Numbered from the stretch's first letter, positions 25,961-34,953 are shown. The stretch is 64,000 nt of DNA from Aureibacter tunicatorum (GCF_036492635.1 NZ_AP025305.1:1736001-1800000); one strand, 5' to 3'. Notes: generated by a model from the sequence alone, not told the origin. Made by a program: numbers and translations.

Positions 25961-26767
25961 TTATAGTGTACTGTCTTCAGTTAGATATTTCTCAACTGAT
26001 TCAAGCTCGTATATATAGCTTCTCTTGAAGAAATCGTGGAAGAAAGTCGCATGAGCTGCTCCAGAGATGACAAGAATTCTGTCTTCTTCGTTGCTTTCTA
26101 CTTTATTGATATTGGCAAACATTCTAAGGTTTCTTTGGTAAAATATTGCCGCTTGGTCAGCTCCTTCAAAATTGTCTTCGGAATTCACATAAGTCAGTTT
26201 GTCTGCGTTGCCATTGATCGAGGCAGTTCTGTATTCTTCGGTGTTCATGTTATTTAACACTTCTTTGAAACTGGACTTCATTGGAGTAGTCTTTAAGTTG
26301 GCATAGACTTCTTTTTTTCTTTTTTCTGTTTCGAAGTACTTTTCAGCGCCATATTCTTCCGCCAGGCCTGATAAGTTGTAGGCATAGTTCATTTTATGAT
26401 CGATTGCGTAAATTCTTTTGGTATTAGCAAGTCTTCCGATTTCAAATGCCATGATTTGTATTTCATTATTAGCATATCCGGTTTTGATTGTCGGGTCATT
26501 GACATAAGCTTGATAAGCTTTCTCAAGTTCTTTTTGGTATTTGGGAAGCGTTTCCACCATGATGATCGTAGGCTTGAATCTAGCGAGAAGTTCATTGACT
26601 TCTTGGATTTGCTTCATGTTGGAGGCCTCATCAAACTCGGTCTTATTTGCATCAGTAGTAAAACCCATATGGAACATTCCTACATTAAGAACTTTTATTT
26701 TTTTATCCTGTGCATGAGCAGTGAATATTCCGATGAATAATGCGATGGCTAGAAGTGCGTTTTTCAT
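25961..26767 (-). CDS. secreted TraB/Tiki-like (DUF5694-type) protein, array copy E
   Basis: The start is ATG 26765-26767 (M-K-N-A-L-L-A), giving 268 residues with a signal peptide ending A-H-A-Q. Motifs: G-M-F-H, I-M-V-E, Y-A-I-D-H and S-G-A-A-H. It is the first gene of the array and is divergent from a LytS-type sensor kinase across a 224-bp spacer that carries promoter copy P3. Confidence 0.8.
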   Translation of the reverse strand: MKNALLAIALFIGIFTAHAQDKKIKVLNVGMFHMGFTTDANKTEFDEASNMKQIQEVNELLARFKPTIIMVETLPKYQKELEKAYQAYVNDPTIKTGYANNEIQIMAFEIGRLANTKRIYAIDHKMNYAYNLSGLAEEYGAEKYFETEKRKKEVYANLKTTPMKSSFKEVLNNMNTEEYRTASINGNADKLTYVNSEDNFEGADQAAIFYQRNLRMFANINKVESNEEDRILVISGAAHATFFHDFFKRSYIYELESVEKYLTEDSTL

Positions 26768-26925
26768 TTTGATAAGTGTTTTGTTAGAATGATTATGATG
26801 CAATGATAGGTAAAGGGTGGGGAGGTGATTTTTTTATTATACCAACGAATAGAACTTTTACACGAAATGAAGAAAGTGCTTGACATTATTTTTTGTCATG
26901 AGAAAAAGCTAATTTGTATAAAATA
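26768..26925 (-). repeat. duplicated promoter/leader region P3 of the array
   Basis: This is the third, more diverged copy of the array promoter. It shares the leader next to the start codon, GGTATAATAAAAAAAT and the operator-like block, but has its own sequence between them. It lies in the divergent spacer before the sensor kinase gene. Confidence 0.7.
26890..26908. promoter_or_regulatory. conserved operator-like block, copy 3
   Basis: CTTTTTCTCATGACAAAAA has one substitution relative to copies 1 and 2. Here it lies between array gene E and the divergent two-component operon, so a bound regulator could act on both. Confidence 0.5.
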
Positions 26926-26991
26926 ACTTTTTGTTTGTCCTAAAAATGAATTCGAGTAAAGCGATATCTCTAAATTCATTGAAAAAAGATT

Positions 26992-28080
26992 ATGAAGTTG
27001 AAAAAGGAAATACTGCAAAATATTCTAATACTTATTGTTATTTACGCGCTTAGGGAAGTGGGAGAAATATTGATGGGGAAGAATGGCACAAGCTTAAATA
27101 GTGAATTGCATAAGCATGTTCTTACCTGTACTTTTTATTTGTCATTTACAACTGTATATTTTATAAACTATTTGGTATTGGTTCCAAGGTTTATTGTTCA
27201 AAAAAAGTATGTTCAATACGGCTTTTCGTTTTTAGGGCTGATGCTCGTTTTTGCTTGTGTTCGGTTTATGCTTGAAGAAGTGATTCTATTCAAGATTTTT
27301 GGCGAGCATAATTATTTCTTCGAAGGTTCAAATATTATTGGGGTTTATCTGGTTGATTCATTTTACTATACCTTGGTGGCTGTTTTATTGAGTGTTGTTA
27401 TTAGTCTTCTTTACCGATACAATGAGAAGTCTCAAGAAATGCATCAGCTTGAGTTAGCTCATCAAAAAGCGCAAATGTCAGCATTGAAATCGCAAATAAG
27501 TCCTCATTTTTTATTCAATACACTTAATAGTTTCTATGTGGAGCTGTTCGACACTCATCCGGAAACAGCGAATGATATATTAAAGCTGTGCAACTTATTA
27601 AGGTATGTTACTTATGAGACGAGTACTGATTATGTGACTGTCGAAAAGGAGATTTCATTTATTAAAGATTATATGTATTTTTTTGAGCGTCGTTATGAAG
27701 ACAATTTTTTTGTTGAGTTGAATATTCATGGAGATGTAAGAGACGAGCAAGTCCCATCCTTGATATTAATTCACTTTATCGAAAATGTCTGCAAGCACGG
27801 AATCATCAGTCAGGAAGATAAGCCGGCTTTCATAGACATTTATATCAATACCGAGGAAAATAAACTGGAAGTGATAACGAAAAATCATATAAACATTTCG
27901 GAAAAATATCATGAATCAGGAATTGGCACTGAAAATATTAGAAAGAGACTGGAAGTGCTCTATGGGGACGCTTTTGAATTATATTATCAACAAGATGACC
28001 ATCAATTTGAAGCTTACCTGAGCATGCCATTGCAAATTATTTCAAACAAAACAGAACTGTCGCATGACTTCATTACATAA
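26992..28080 (+). CDS. LytS/YehU-type sensor histidine kinase
   Basis: This protein has four predicted transmembrane helices in residues 8-145, a short coiled linker, and a His_kinase domain with S-P-H-F-L-F-N-T-L-N (phospho-acceptor His). The ATPase N-box is H-F-I-E-N-V-C-K-H-G and the G-box is G-I-G-T-E-N-I-R-K-R-L-E. At 362 residues it is typical of Bacteroidota. No extracellular sensor domain exists, so sensing is within the membrane. It overlaps its response-regulator gene by 17 bp and diverges from the five-gene array. Confidence 0.93.
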   Translation: MKLKKEILQNILILIVIYALREVGEILMGKNGTSLNSELHKHVLTCTFYLSFTTVYFINYLVLVPRFIVQKKYVQYGFSFLGLMLVFACVRFMLEEVILFKIFGEHNYFFEGSNIIGVYLVDSFYYTLVAVLLSVVISLLYRYNEKSQEMHQLELAHQKAQMSALKSQISPHFLFNTLNSFYVELFDTHPETANDILKLCNLLRYVTYETSTDYVTVEKEISFIKDYMYFFERRYEDNFFVELNIHGDVRDEQVPSLILIHFIENVCKHGIISQEDKPAFIDIYINTEENKLEVITKNHINISEKYHESGIGTENIRKRLEVLYGDAFELYYQQDDHQFEAYLSMPLQIISNKTELSHDFIT

Positions 28081-28780
28081 ATGCATCATCGTGGATGATG
28101 AACCGCCTGCTATTCGATTGATGGAGAAATTTATCGAAAAGGTTAATTTTCTTACAGTGGAGGAGACGTTTACAAATCCGCTTAAGGCTTTGCAATATGT
28201 CGAAGCTAATCAGGTGGATGTAATCTTCTTGGATATACAAATGCCGGAAATTTCCGGAATCCAGCTGTCCAAATTGATTAGTCAGGATATTAAGGTGATT
28301 TTCACAACTGCTTATTCCCAGTTTGCTTTGGAAAGCTATGATATGGGAGCAGTGGACTATTTGTTGAAGCCGGTGAGTTTTGACAGATTTTACAAGGCAG
28401 TGATGAAGCTTCAAGAATCCAAGATGACCGATGCAATCACTGTGACTGAGGAGTATTTCTTCGTCAAGACCGATGGCAAGAATAAATTTGTTAAGATTTT
28501 TCTCAAGGATATTTTGTTCGTAGAAGGGCTGAAAAACTATGTGTCTATCCAGCTTAAAGATGAGAAAATCATCACTTATAGCTCTTTAAAGTCATTTTAT
28601 GAAAGCCTTCCAAGCCAAGGTTTCATACAGGTGCATAAGTCTTTTATCGCATCGATCAAAAATATCAGCAAGATTGACAATGATTTGATTTGGATCGATG
28701 AGCATGAACTGCCACTTGGCAATACATACAAAAAGGCTTTTTTTGAAAAGATTATGGAGAACCAATTGCTTAAATCGTAA
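28064..28780 (+). CDS. LytTR-family response regulator
   Basis: The receiver domain (residues 5-120) has I-V-D-D-E-P-P acidic pocket, phospho-acceptor in V-I-F-L-D-I-Q-M-P, and T and K in F-T-T-A-Y and L-L-K-P-V. The LytTR DNA-binding domain (about 140-238) has F-F-V-K-T-D-G-K, I-L-F-V-E-G-L-K-N-Y-V and F-I-Q-V-H-K-S-F-I. It pairs with the overlapping kinase gene. Adjacent array promoters are natural candidate targets. A VOC gene starts 2 bp after its stop. Confidence 0.94.
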   Translation: MTSLHKCIIVDDEPPAIRLMEKFIEKVNFLTVEETFTNPLKALQYVEANQVDVIFLDIQMPEISGIQLSKLISQDIKVIFTTAYSQFALESYDMGAVDYLLKPVSFDRFYKAVMKLQESKMTDAITVTEEYFFVKTDGKNKFVKIFLKDILFVEGLKNYVSIQLKDEKIITYSSLKSFYESLPSQGFIQVHKSFIASIKNISKIDNDLIWIDEHELPLGNTYKKAFFEKIMENQLLKS

Positions 28781-28782
28781 AT

Positions 28783-29178
28783 ATGAAATTCGGATATGCA
28801 ATTCATTATGTCGCTGATGTGGAGGCGACATTGAATTTTTATAATAAGGCTTTTGGCTTTGCAGTCAAGTTTATAACTCTTGAAAAAGATTATGGAGAGT
28901 TGGACACAGGCTCTACGACGATCGCATTTGCTTCGAGGGAATTATGCGAATTGAATTTTGGGAAAGATATAAAGTTGTTGGCTACTAATGGCACTCCTGT
29001 TGGAGTTGAGTTTGCTTTTGTAAGTGAATATATAGAAGAGGATTTTAGTAGAGCGCTGGAAAATGGAGCTGTTTTATTCTCTGAAATAAAAGTAAAACCT
29101 TGGGGACAAAAAGTTGGCTATGTGAGGGATAATAACGGATTTATTATCGAAATTTGCACTCCAATTAAGTCTGGTTAA
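28783..29178 (+). CDS. VOC-family protein in the two-component operon
   Basis: This 131-residue single VOC domain contains G-Y-A-I-H-Y-V-A-D-V-E-A-T-L-N-F-Y at the start, then V-G-Y-V-R-D-N-N-G-F-I-I-E-I-C. It resembles the bleomycin-resistance/glyoxalase I-like proteins. It is placed 2 bp behind the response regulator and so is surely co-transcribed with the two-component genes. Whether it detoxifies or binds a ligand is not shown. Confidence 0.87.
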   Translation: MKFGYAIHYVADVEATLNFYNKAFGFAVKFITLEKDYGELDTGSTTIAFASRELCELNFGKDIKLLATNGTPVGVEFAFVSEYIEEDFSRALENGAVLFSEIKVKPWGQKVGYVRDNNGFIIEICTPIKSG

Positions 29179-29191
29179 GTGAGAAGAGTAT

Positions 29192-29650
29192 ATGAAGAAT
29201 CAATGGTTTAAATGCAGGTTTGGTTATGTGAATATCGATGAAGAGAATATTTATTTTACGGATTCGGGAATTAGGAATGAAGCTTTGAGATTGAGAGAAA
29301 AAACAAAATTTAGCTTTGAAGTTAAATATAAGTATTTGATTTACTTGTTGATCCCAGTTGTGTTGGGTTATTTAGTTTTCAATGATTTTGAAATCAGCTA
29401 CAATTGGAAAGTTCAGAAATCTATTATGGTCATATTTTTTATTCAGTTATTGAGTTACGCTTTTAGGTTCCTTATTTTTCCTAATTTCAAATTGCCCTTT
29501 AATCAGATTGAAGAGATTTTGGTTAATAAGAAATCTGCGGAAATAAAGTTTGTCAATGGAGATTGTAAAAAGGAATCTCTAAAGATTTATGGATTAAATC
29601 AGCAAGGGATTCAAATCTTGAAAGCACTTAAATTTGAAAAATTCGCATAG
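29192..29650 (+). CDS. hypothetical membrane protein, 152 aa
   Basis: Not recognised. Two predicted transmembrane helices (about residues 45-65 and 75-97) separate an N-terminal strand-rich segment from a C-terminal one of about 50 residues (Q-I-E-E-I-L-V-N-K-K-S-A-E-I-K-F). The layout resembles bacterial PH-like domain proteins with a membrane hairpin, but that is a guess. It follows the VOC gene by 13 bp and closes the two-component operon. Confidence 0.6.
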   Translation: MKNQWFKCRFGYVNIDEENIYFTDSGIRNEALRLREKTKFSFEVKYKYLIYLLIPVVLGYLVFNDFEISYNWKVQKSIMVIFFIQLLSYAFRFLIFPNFKLPFNQIEEILVNKKSAEIKFVNGDCKKESLKIYGLNQQGIQILKALKFEKFA

Positions 29651-30012
29651 TTTATTTGAGGTATAAACCTTTAAATTAGTAAAGAGCCATGACAGCTAAG
29701 TATTAGCATAGTGTTTTTACTTTTGGTAATTTTTGTTACAAATATTAAATAATTTAAATTATTAAAATGATGATTTTAATCGGAAATATGCAAAATAAAT
29801 GCAATGATTGAAGTTAGGATTAGTCATAAAGTGTAATAAAATTACGTTTATGATATAATTTTAGAATAATATTTTTTTTAAGCTAAAAAATTCAAAAATT
29901 ATTTTTTGAAAACGATTGCATTATAAAAGTTGTAAAAATGAGTTGGTTTTTATAGTTGAAATTTTTCATATGATAATTTCAGGATGAAACTTTAAACTAA
30001 AACCAACTTTTT
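29651..30012. other. AT-rich intergenic region upstream of the alpha-amylase
   Basis: This 362-bp region is strongly AT-rich and must hold the amylase promoter. I see no ORF, repeat or stable hairpin. There is no confident Bacteroidota TTG / TAnnTTTG promoter pair at the proper spacing. Confidence 0.5.
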
Positions 30013-31416
30013 ATGAAGAAAATTGACTTATTTATTCTTTTATTTCTTTTTTCATTTTGCTTATTTTCTTGTTCAGATCAAGATATTGATGTGGCGACGA
30101 CTGAGGGGCAGAGCTCGGAAACCATTCCTGCTAATAAAACATCATCTCGAGAAGCAGATAGAAATATTCAAAACAATCATGCGCCAGTGATGATGCAAGG
30201 ATTTTATTGGGATGTTCCCGCTGGCGGCACTTGGTGGGATGTAGTAAAGAGCAAAGTTCCAGCATGGAGCGAAGCGGGTATTACTTCCATATGGTTGCCT
30301 CCTGTATCAAAAGCTCAAAATGGAGCATTATCTATGGGATATGATCCGACAGATTATTTTGACTTGGGAGAGTTTGATCAAAATGGTTCGATTGAGACCC
30401 GTTTTGGATCTAAGGATGAGTTGACAAATTTGATTGATGAAGCTCACAACTATAATATTGAAGTGTATGCTGATATAGTCATCAATCACAACAGTGGAGG
30501 CCAGAAAGAAGATAATCAGTATACAGGAGTGCCTTACTGGACTAAATTCGATGTTGCTTCGGGCAAATTTACACGTTCGCAACATGACTTCCACCCTAAT
30601 TACATTCATCAAAATGATCCGCAAGTATTTGGAGGTTTTCCGGATTTATGCCATCATCATTTTTATGTGCAAGAATGGTTATGGAAAGCCGATTATTCAT
30701 TCGCTAAGTATTTGAAAGATGAAATAGGATTTGATGGTTGGAGGTTTGACTTTGTGAAGGGGTTCGAACCATGGGTAGTCAAAGATTGGTTGGAGCATAA
30801 TGGCGGTTTTTCTGTTGGAGAACTTTGGGATGGAAATGCGACATATTTGGAGCAGTGGGCTAATGAAGCGAATAGCTCTGCATTTGACTTTGCTTGCTAT
30901 TATGCAATGAAAGAGGCATTTGATGGAAATGACTTGAATAAACTGAATAACGATATGCTATTGAAAAGGAATCCTTATAAGGCTGTAACGTTTGTCGCAA
31001 ATCATGATACGAATGAAATCTGGAATAAAAATTTGGCATATGCGTATATTTTGACCCATGAAGGGCTGCCTTGTTTGTTTTATCGAGACTATGAAGAATG
31101 GTTGGATAAGGATAAGCTGAATAACTTAATATGGATACATGATAATTTAGCAGGTGGATCAACGTCTGTCTTATACACTGATAACGATGAATATATAGCT
31201 AAACGAAATGGCTGGGAAGATAAAGCTGGTCTGGTTGTATATATTAATAATTCGGAAAATTGGTCTGAGCGTTGGGTTGAGACTAATTGGAGCAGCGCAA
31301 GAATAAAAGATTTCACAGGCCATTCTGATTGGGAACCTGTTACGCAGTCTGGTCGATGGGTGAAAATACAGTGTCCTCCTAAAAGTTATTCTGTTTGGTC
31401 GATTGCTAATAATTAA
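30013..31416 (+). CDS. lipoprotein alpha-amylase (GH13)
   Basis: This 467-residue protein has a lipoprotein leader (L-F-S-C, Cys20). The TIM-barrel GH13 domain shows the conserved regions in order: D-I-V-I-N-H, G-W-R-F-D-F-V-K-G (nucleophile Asp246), V-G-E-L-W (acid/base Glu270) and F-V-A-N-H-D-T (Asp332). A small C-terminal beta domain follows. It resembles the plant/archaeal amylase subgroups (GH13_6/7). It hydrolyses alpha-1,4-glucans at the cell surface or in the periplasm. It stands alone, without SusC/D genes. Confidence 0.94.
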   Translation: MKKIDLFILLFLFSFCLFSCSDQDIDVATTEGQSSETIPANKTSSREADRNIQNNHAPVMMQGFYWDVPAGGTWWDVVKSKVPAWSEAGITSIWLPPVSKAQNGALSMGYDPTDYFDLGEFDQNGSIETRFGSKDELTNLIDEAHNYNIEVYADIVINHNSGGQKEDNQYTGVPYWTKFDVASGKFTRSQHDFHPNYIHQNDPQVFGGFPDLCHHHFYVQEWLWKADYSFAKYLKDEIGFDGWRFDFVKGFEPWVVKDWLEHNGGFSVGELWDGNATYLEQWANEANSSAFDFACYYAMKEAFDGNDLNKLNNDMLLKRNPYKAVTFVANHDTNEIWNKNLAYAYILTHEGLPCLFYRDYEEWLDKDKLNNLIWIHDNLAGGSTSVLYTDNDEYIAKRNGWEDKAGLVVYINNSENWSERWVETNWSSARIKDFTGHSDWEPVTQSGRWVKIQCPPKSYSVWSIANN

Positions 31417-31449
31417 TGGATTAAGGTATATAAAGTGTTGTTATCGCTT

Positions 31450-31496
31450 AAAAAGGGGCTTTGCAAGGTGATTTAACCTCAAGCCTCTTTTTTTAT
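31450..31496 (+). terminator. rho-independent terminator after the alpha-amylase
   Basis: AAAAGGGGCTT pairs with AAGCCTCTTTT (one G-T pair) and is followed by a run of T's, about 35 bp past the amylase stop. Confidence 0.7.
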
Positions 31497-31545
31497 AATG
31501 TTTTTTAGCTTATTATTTATAAAATTTGAAAAAGGCATAAGCAAG

Positions 31546-32274
31546 ATGACACCAAGAGTATTGGCAAGTGTAATGAATTTGTATCAAGTTTTTTCCAGAT
31601 ATCCTTTGGATAAAAACATGCAGGCGAGTCCGATCTACGGGGATAAAGTGAAAGAATGGAACTTGTCCATCTCAAGAAAACCAATGCAGGAAATGAATGG
31701 AGACGAGTTAAGTTTTTTGGCTTTCAAAGTTGGTTATACTTGGGGAACGGAAAGCGATTACAAACATTTTTTGCCTAGGTTTTTAGAGTTGATTGCTAGT
31801 TGTCAAGAGGGATTGATAGAGACTTTTATGGTTTTTCAAAAATTGGAATATTTTGATTGGCATAGTTGGCGCAAAGAAGAGAATGAAGCTGTTAATGAAT
31901 TCATCGAGGCTTTTTGGGAGCAAATGTTAAATGATGATTTGAGGCCATTTCTATTTGAAGATTGTTTTTTCACTTTTTATGAGATTTTAAGATATCCAGA
32001 TTATTTGTTAAATGCTTGGTTTGAAAGCAATAGCAGTTTTTCTCTACAAAGGTTTTGCAATTTAGTAGCTGATAATGAAAAGTTGTTTTTGGAAAATAAG
32101 CTGAGTGAAAGGTTTGATTCGAAGTATGAGAAAAAAATTGAGGCATCAGAGAAAATATTAAAATGGGCAAGGAGCAGTATGAAGAATAAACTCAAAAGCA
32201 GAGTTAATGAAATAAAAGATCATGACTTTCAAGTTTCTGTTTACTTAGCAATTGGTTTGTTAGATGACGAATAG
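31546..32274 (+). CDS. hypothetical protein, 242 aa
   Basis: Not recognised. I start it at ATG 31546 because the preceding frame runs back into the terminator stem-loop T-run. It is a soluble, helix- and aromatic-rich protein (S-F-L-A-F-K-V-G-Y-T-W-G, H-S-W-R-K-E-E-N-E-A). It has no leader and no motif. It lies after the amylase terminator, so it is probably an independent gene. Confidence 0.55.
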   Translation: MTPRVLASVMNLYQVFSRYPLDKNMQASPIYGDKVKEWNLSISRKPMQEMNGDELSFLAFKVGYTWGTESDYKHFLPRFLELIASCQEGLIETFMVFQKLEYFDWHSWRKEENEAVNEFIEAFWEQMLNDDLRPFLFEDCFFTFYEILRYPDYLLNAWFESNSSFSLQRFCNLVADNEKLFLENKLSERFDSKYEKKIEASEKILKWARSSMKNKLKSRVNEIKDHDFQVSVYLAIGLLDDE

Positions 32275-32355
32275 TTTCAATAAACTTATTTTTGTAAATT
32301 TATGGTTAATATTTTTGCTTAGTCTAATTATGTGTGGCATTGAATTTTTTAAAAT

Positions 32356-32967
32356 GTGAGAAATACTCTAATTATATTCTTCATTGTATTGACTTTGGCT
32401 TCTTGTGAGAATAATGAGTATGAAAAGCGTATTACAGAACTTTGTAATATGAATGAAAGGCTCGCGCAAGAAAATGACATGTTAAAGCAAGAGTTGGCTA
32501 TTTTGGAAAGAAGAACAGCGGACCTGATTTTTTCTAATGTTGAGCTTGCAAAGAGAATAAGTGTTCCAATCGATTCAAAATCGCAAGGCGATGGTTTAGT
32601 TGAGAATTCGGAAGAATTTTGGCCTTTTCTTGAGAAATTTGTTTCTGATGAATCGTTTCAAATAACTCGGATATTGTTTCCTGTTGAATTTGAGACCATT
32701 CAGTTGAATGAAAACGGGGACGTTGATGTGCCTGTTAATTTGGTCACATTATTTATTAAAGCCAAGGATTGGAAGCATGACGATCTTGGGTATTTTAGTC
32801 GAAATGAGGGAATGCAAATCTATGACAATTATGAAATGAAGTTTAGGTCAACAGATGAGCGTATTATTCATTTTTATGGCGTTGAAACTTCTGTGAACAC
32901 TCTATATTATTTTAAAGTGCAATACGGAGAATGGTTTCTATTCAGAAAAGAGTTGTTGGGAATTTGA
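32356..32967 (+). CDS. hypothetical lipoprotein with N-terminal coiled coil
   Basis: The start is GTG (32356-32358). The leader ends L-A-S-C (about residue 17), giving a lipoprotein. Residues about 20-65 form a coiled coil (I-T-E-L-C-N-M-N-E-R-L-A-Q-E-N-D-M-L), and the C-terminal 110 residues form a beta-rich domain. It may be a periplasmic oligomeric anchor protein. The family was not identified. Confidence 0.55.
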   Translation: MRNTLIIFFIVLTLASCENNEYEKRITELCNMNERLAQENDMLKQELAILERRTADLIFSNVELAKRISVPIDSKSQGDGLVENSEEFWPFLEKFVSDESFQITRILFPVEFETIQLNENGDVDVPVNLVTLFIKAKDWKHDDLGYFSRNEGMQIYDNYEMKFRSTDERIIHFYGVETSVNTLYYFKVQYGEWFLFRKELLGI

Positions 32968-33036
32968 TTTTAATTTATAATGATATCTAATAATCTTATG
33001 AATGATCGATTGTGATGAATAGGTTTTTAGCCTAAA

Positions 33037-33408
33037 TCACACATGTTGGTCTATCAATATCACATTGCCATCCGGATCAGTGAGCATAAGATTGGCGGGG
33101 CCAATTGTGGTTTCTTCAATGGTGTTGGCTAGCTTAACACCGTTATTGATAAGGTCTTTTTGGATTGTCCTGATATCATCGTATTGTTTTAGCATATTAC
33201 CTTCTTGATCCCATCCAGGATTGAAAGTGAGCATGTTGCCTTCAAACATTTTTTCAAACAGTCCAATCACGGTTTGGTCATTTTTCATGATGACGTATTT
33301 GCTGTCGAGGTTTCCTCCGATTGCAGAAAACCCAAGTTTTTCGTAAAAGATTATGGAGGTCTCAAGGTTTTTGACGCTAAGACTGATGGAAAATGCTCCT
33401 AGTTGCAT
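33037..33408 (-). CDS. VOC-family protein (glyoxalase-like)
   Basis: This 123-residue single VOC domain shows F-S-I-S-L-S-V-K-N-L-E-T-S-I-I-F-Y-E-K-L-G-F and the terminal L-M-L-T-D-P-D-G-N-V-I-L-I-D. The first metal-ligand histidine seen in glyoxalase I is absent (S-I-S-L-S), so it may be a binding protein or a non-glyoxalase enzyme. It is isolated, with no nearby regulator. Confidence 0.85.
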   Translation of the reverse strand: MQLGAFSISLSVKNLETSIIFYEKLGFSAIGGNLDSKYVIMKNDQTVIGLFEKMFEGNMLTFNPGWDQEGNMLKQYDDIRTIQKDLINNGVKLANTIEETTIGPANLMLTDPDGNVILIDQHV

Positions 33409-33588
33409 GGCTTGATGTTTATTGACAAAGGAGTGTATCCAAAAAGCAAACCAAATAATGGAGGATCATCACCTAATTTTTTTAAGTTTTATGATATTGA
33501 ATTTCCATAATACTCTTGTGGCTTAGAAGGAGGACTTTGAGTTGGAGATGATTATAACTAAGGCTTTGTAAGAGGCGAGTTGTTAGTG

Positions 33589-33627
33589 TATATATCAGCG
33601 GAGAGAATTGTTCCCCGCTGATATATA
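33589..33627 (-). terminator. strong hairpin after the heme-lipoprotein operon
   Basis: An exact 13-bp stem (TATATATCAGCGG / CCGCTGATATATA) with a 13-base loop lies about 14 bp beyond the stop of the minus-strand lipoprotein gene. It lacks a long T-tract but is the most stable structure nearby. Confidence 0.6.
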
Positions 33628-33640
33628 TCGAATTTGAAAA

Positions 33641-34933
33641 TTAATCGGTGTTGGCTTCAAGCAATAAAAAGCTGTAGTCGGTTTTGACTTTGCTATTTCT
33701 GGTGCGGGCGGTGCTATGGCAGCCCATGCAGCTTGATTCCAGTGGAATAAATGTTTCCATGGTTGTATTCGCCAAAATGTTTGGAGCTGGAGTCCCTTGC
33801 GGGTTTGCTGGATTTTTGGGATCTGTAGGCCATTGCGTAGCGATCAATTTGTAATTTTCCCAAGCGGTTCCTTTCAAGGCTTTTTGATATTGAGCATTCA
33901 AGGCTTTAGCCTCCTCTGTAAGCAAAGTCATTCTTACCACTTGAGTAGGTTTGATTGGCTTGCCGGGTTCAAAGGTTTGTTGATTGGCAGGGCAAGCAGC
34001 TGAGTCGCATTCAGGGTTGTAGTAAGTGTATTTGTTGTCTTTTCTGATACTGTCAGGAGTATTGAAAATTGGGTTGTTGCCAATATGCTCAAAAGTAGCC
34101 CATACCCATTGCGGTGAGCTCGAGGTTTTGTATGCAATATGCAAGCCTGTTAAGCCTACAAGCTTTTCCATATATTCGCCAGTAGGTTCGCCTGTGTTTT
34201 CGTTGATTTTTGCGACCATTGCTTTTGTGGTGAAAAACTTGCTGGCATCGTCGTCTTGTTCGATAATAGTCCATGCGGATTTGATTTCCATGGAAGTGGC
34301 AGGAAACTTAACATCTTTGTTAAGGGCGTTTAACACATTTCCGTCATAGAATTTGTTGTCAAGGATATAGTCATACTCTACTTGGTTCATATACCTTTCG
34401 TAATAACTGAAATTGCTGTTTTGATCGATTAATGAACCTCCAACCGCTTGATCAATAGAGCCTAAAAATGGTTTGATATTTTCAGCTACTTTGGAATGGC
34501 TAATTAATCGTAGTTGGTCGTTTGGATAGCCGGTATCCCATGGCATCATGCTGTCTGGCGAGTGTTTAAACGCTTCTGTGGAGGTTTTCAAGGACATCCA
34601 AACAGGGATAGAATTTCCCGGAGATAAAATGCTCTTTGTAGTGTCTGGCACGCCTCTCATCGTCGAGCTTGCCGGCCAACACATCGCCACGAACATTTGC
34701 CAGCCATATTCATCAAAGTAGACTTGCGTGCGCTCGCTTGGATTTGGAGAGTCAGTTACCGGAAAGGTATAACTTAGATCCGAATGATAGGCTTGATGTT
34801 TTTCCTCTTCTTGAGAGCTTGAGTTGTTGTCACCTCCGCTGCTTTTGTTGGTTGTGGTGCAGGCGATGAATATGCCATAGGCGATGATACTGCTTAAGAT
34901 CATCACCATGGGTTTTGATATTGAGATTTTCAT
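33641..34933 (-). CDS. lipoprotein with a C-terminal heme-c motif
   Basis: This 430-residue lipoprotein has a leader ending I-A-C (Cys25), followed by a low-complexity S/N/E linker. A single C-M-G-C-H motif (Cys402, Cys405, His406) near the end would covalently bind one heme. The body carries W-Q-M-F-V-A-M-C-W-P and many aromatic residues and does not match a c-type cytochrome domain I can name. It is the last gene of a minus-strand operon with a VTT-domain membrane protein and a large orphan. It is probably a periplasmic redox lipoprotein; substrate and partner unknown. Confidence 0.75.
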   Translation of the reverse strand: MKISISKPMVMILSSIIAYGIFIACTTTNKSSGGDNNSSSQEEEKHQAYHSDLSYTFPVTDSPNPSERTQVYFDEYGWQMFVAMCWPASSTMRGVPDTTKSILSPGNSIPVWMSLKTSTEAFKHSPDSMMPWDTGYPNDQLRLISHSKVAENIKPFLGSIDQAVGGSLIDQNSNFSYYERYMNQVEYDYILDNKFYDGNVLNALNKDVKFPATSMEIKSAWTIIEQDDDASKFFTTKAMVAKINENTGEPTGEYMEKLVGLTGLHIAYKTSSSPQWVWATFEHIGNNPIFNTPDSIRKDNKYTYYNPECDSAACPANQQTFEPGKPIKPTQVVRMTLLTEEAKALNAQYQKALKGTAWENYKLIATQWPTDPKNPANPQGTPAPNILANTTMETFIPLESSCMGCHSTARTRNSKVKTDYSFLLLEANTD

Positions 34934-34953
34934 TTTTTAATTTTTTTAGACTT

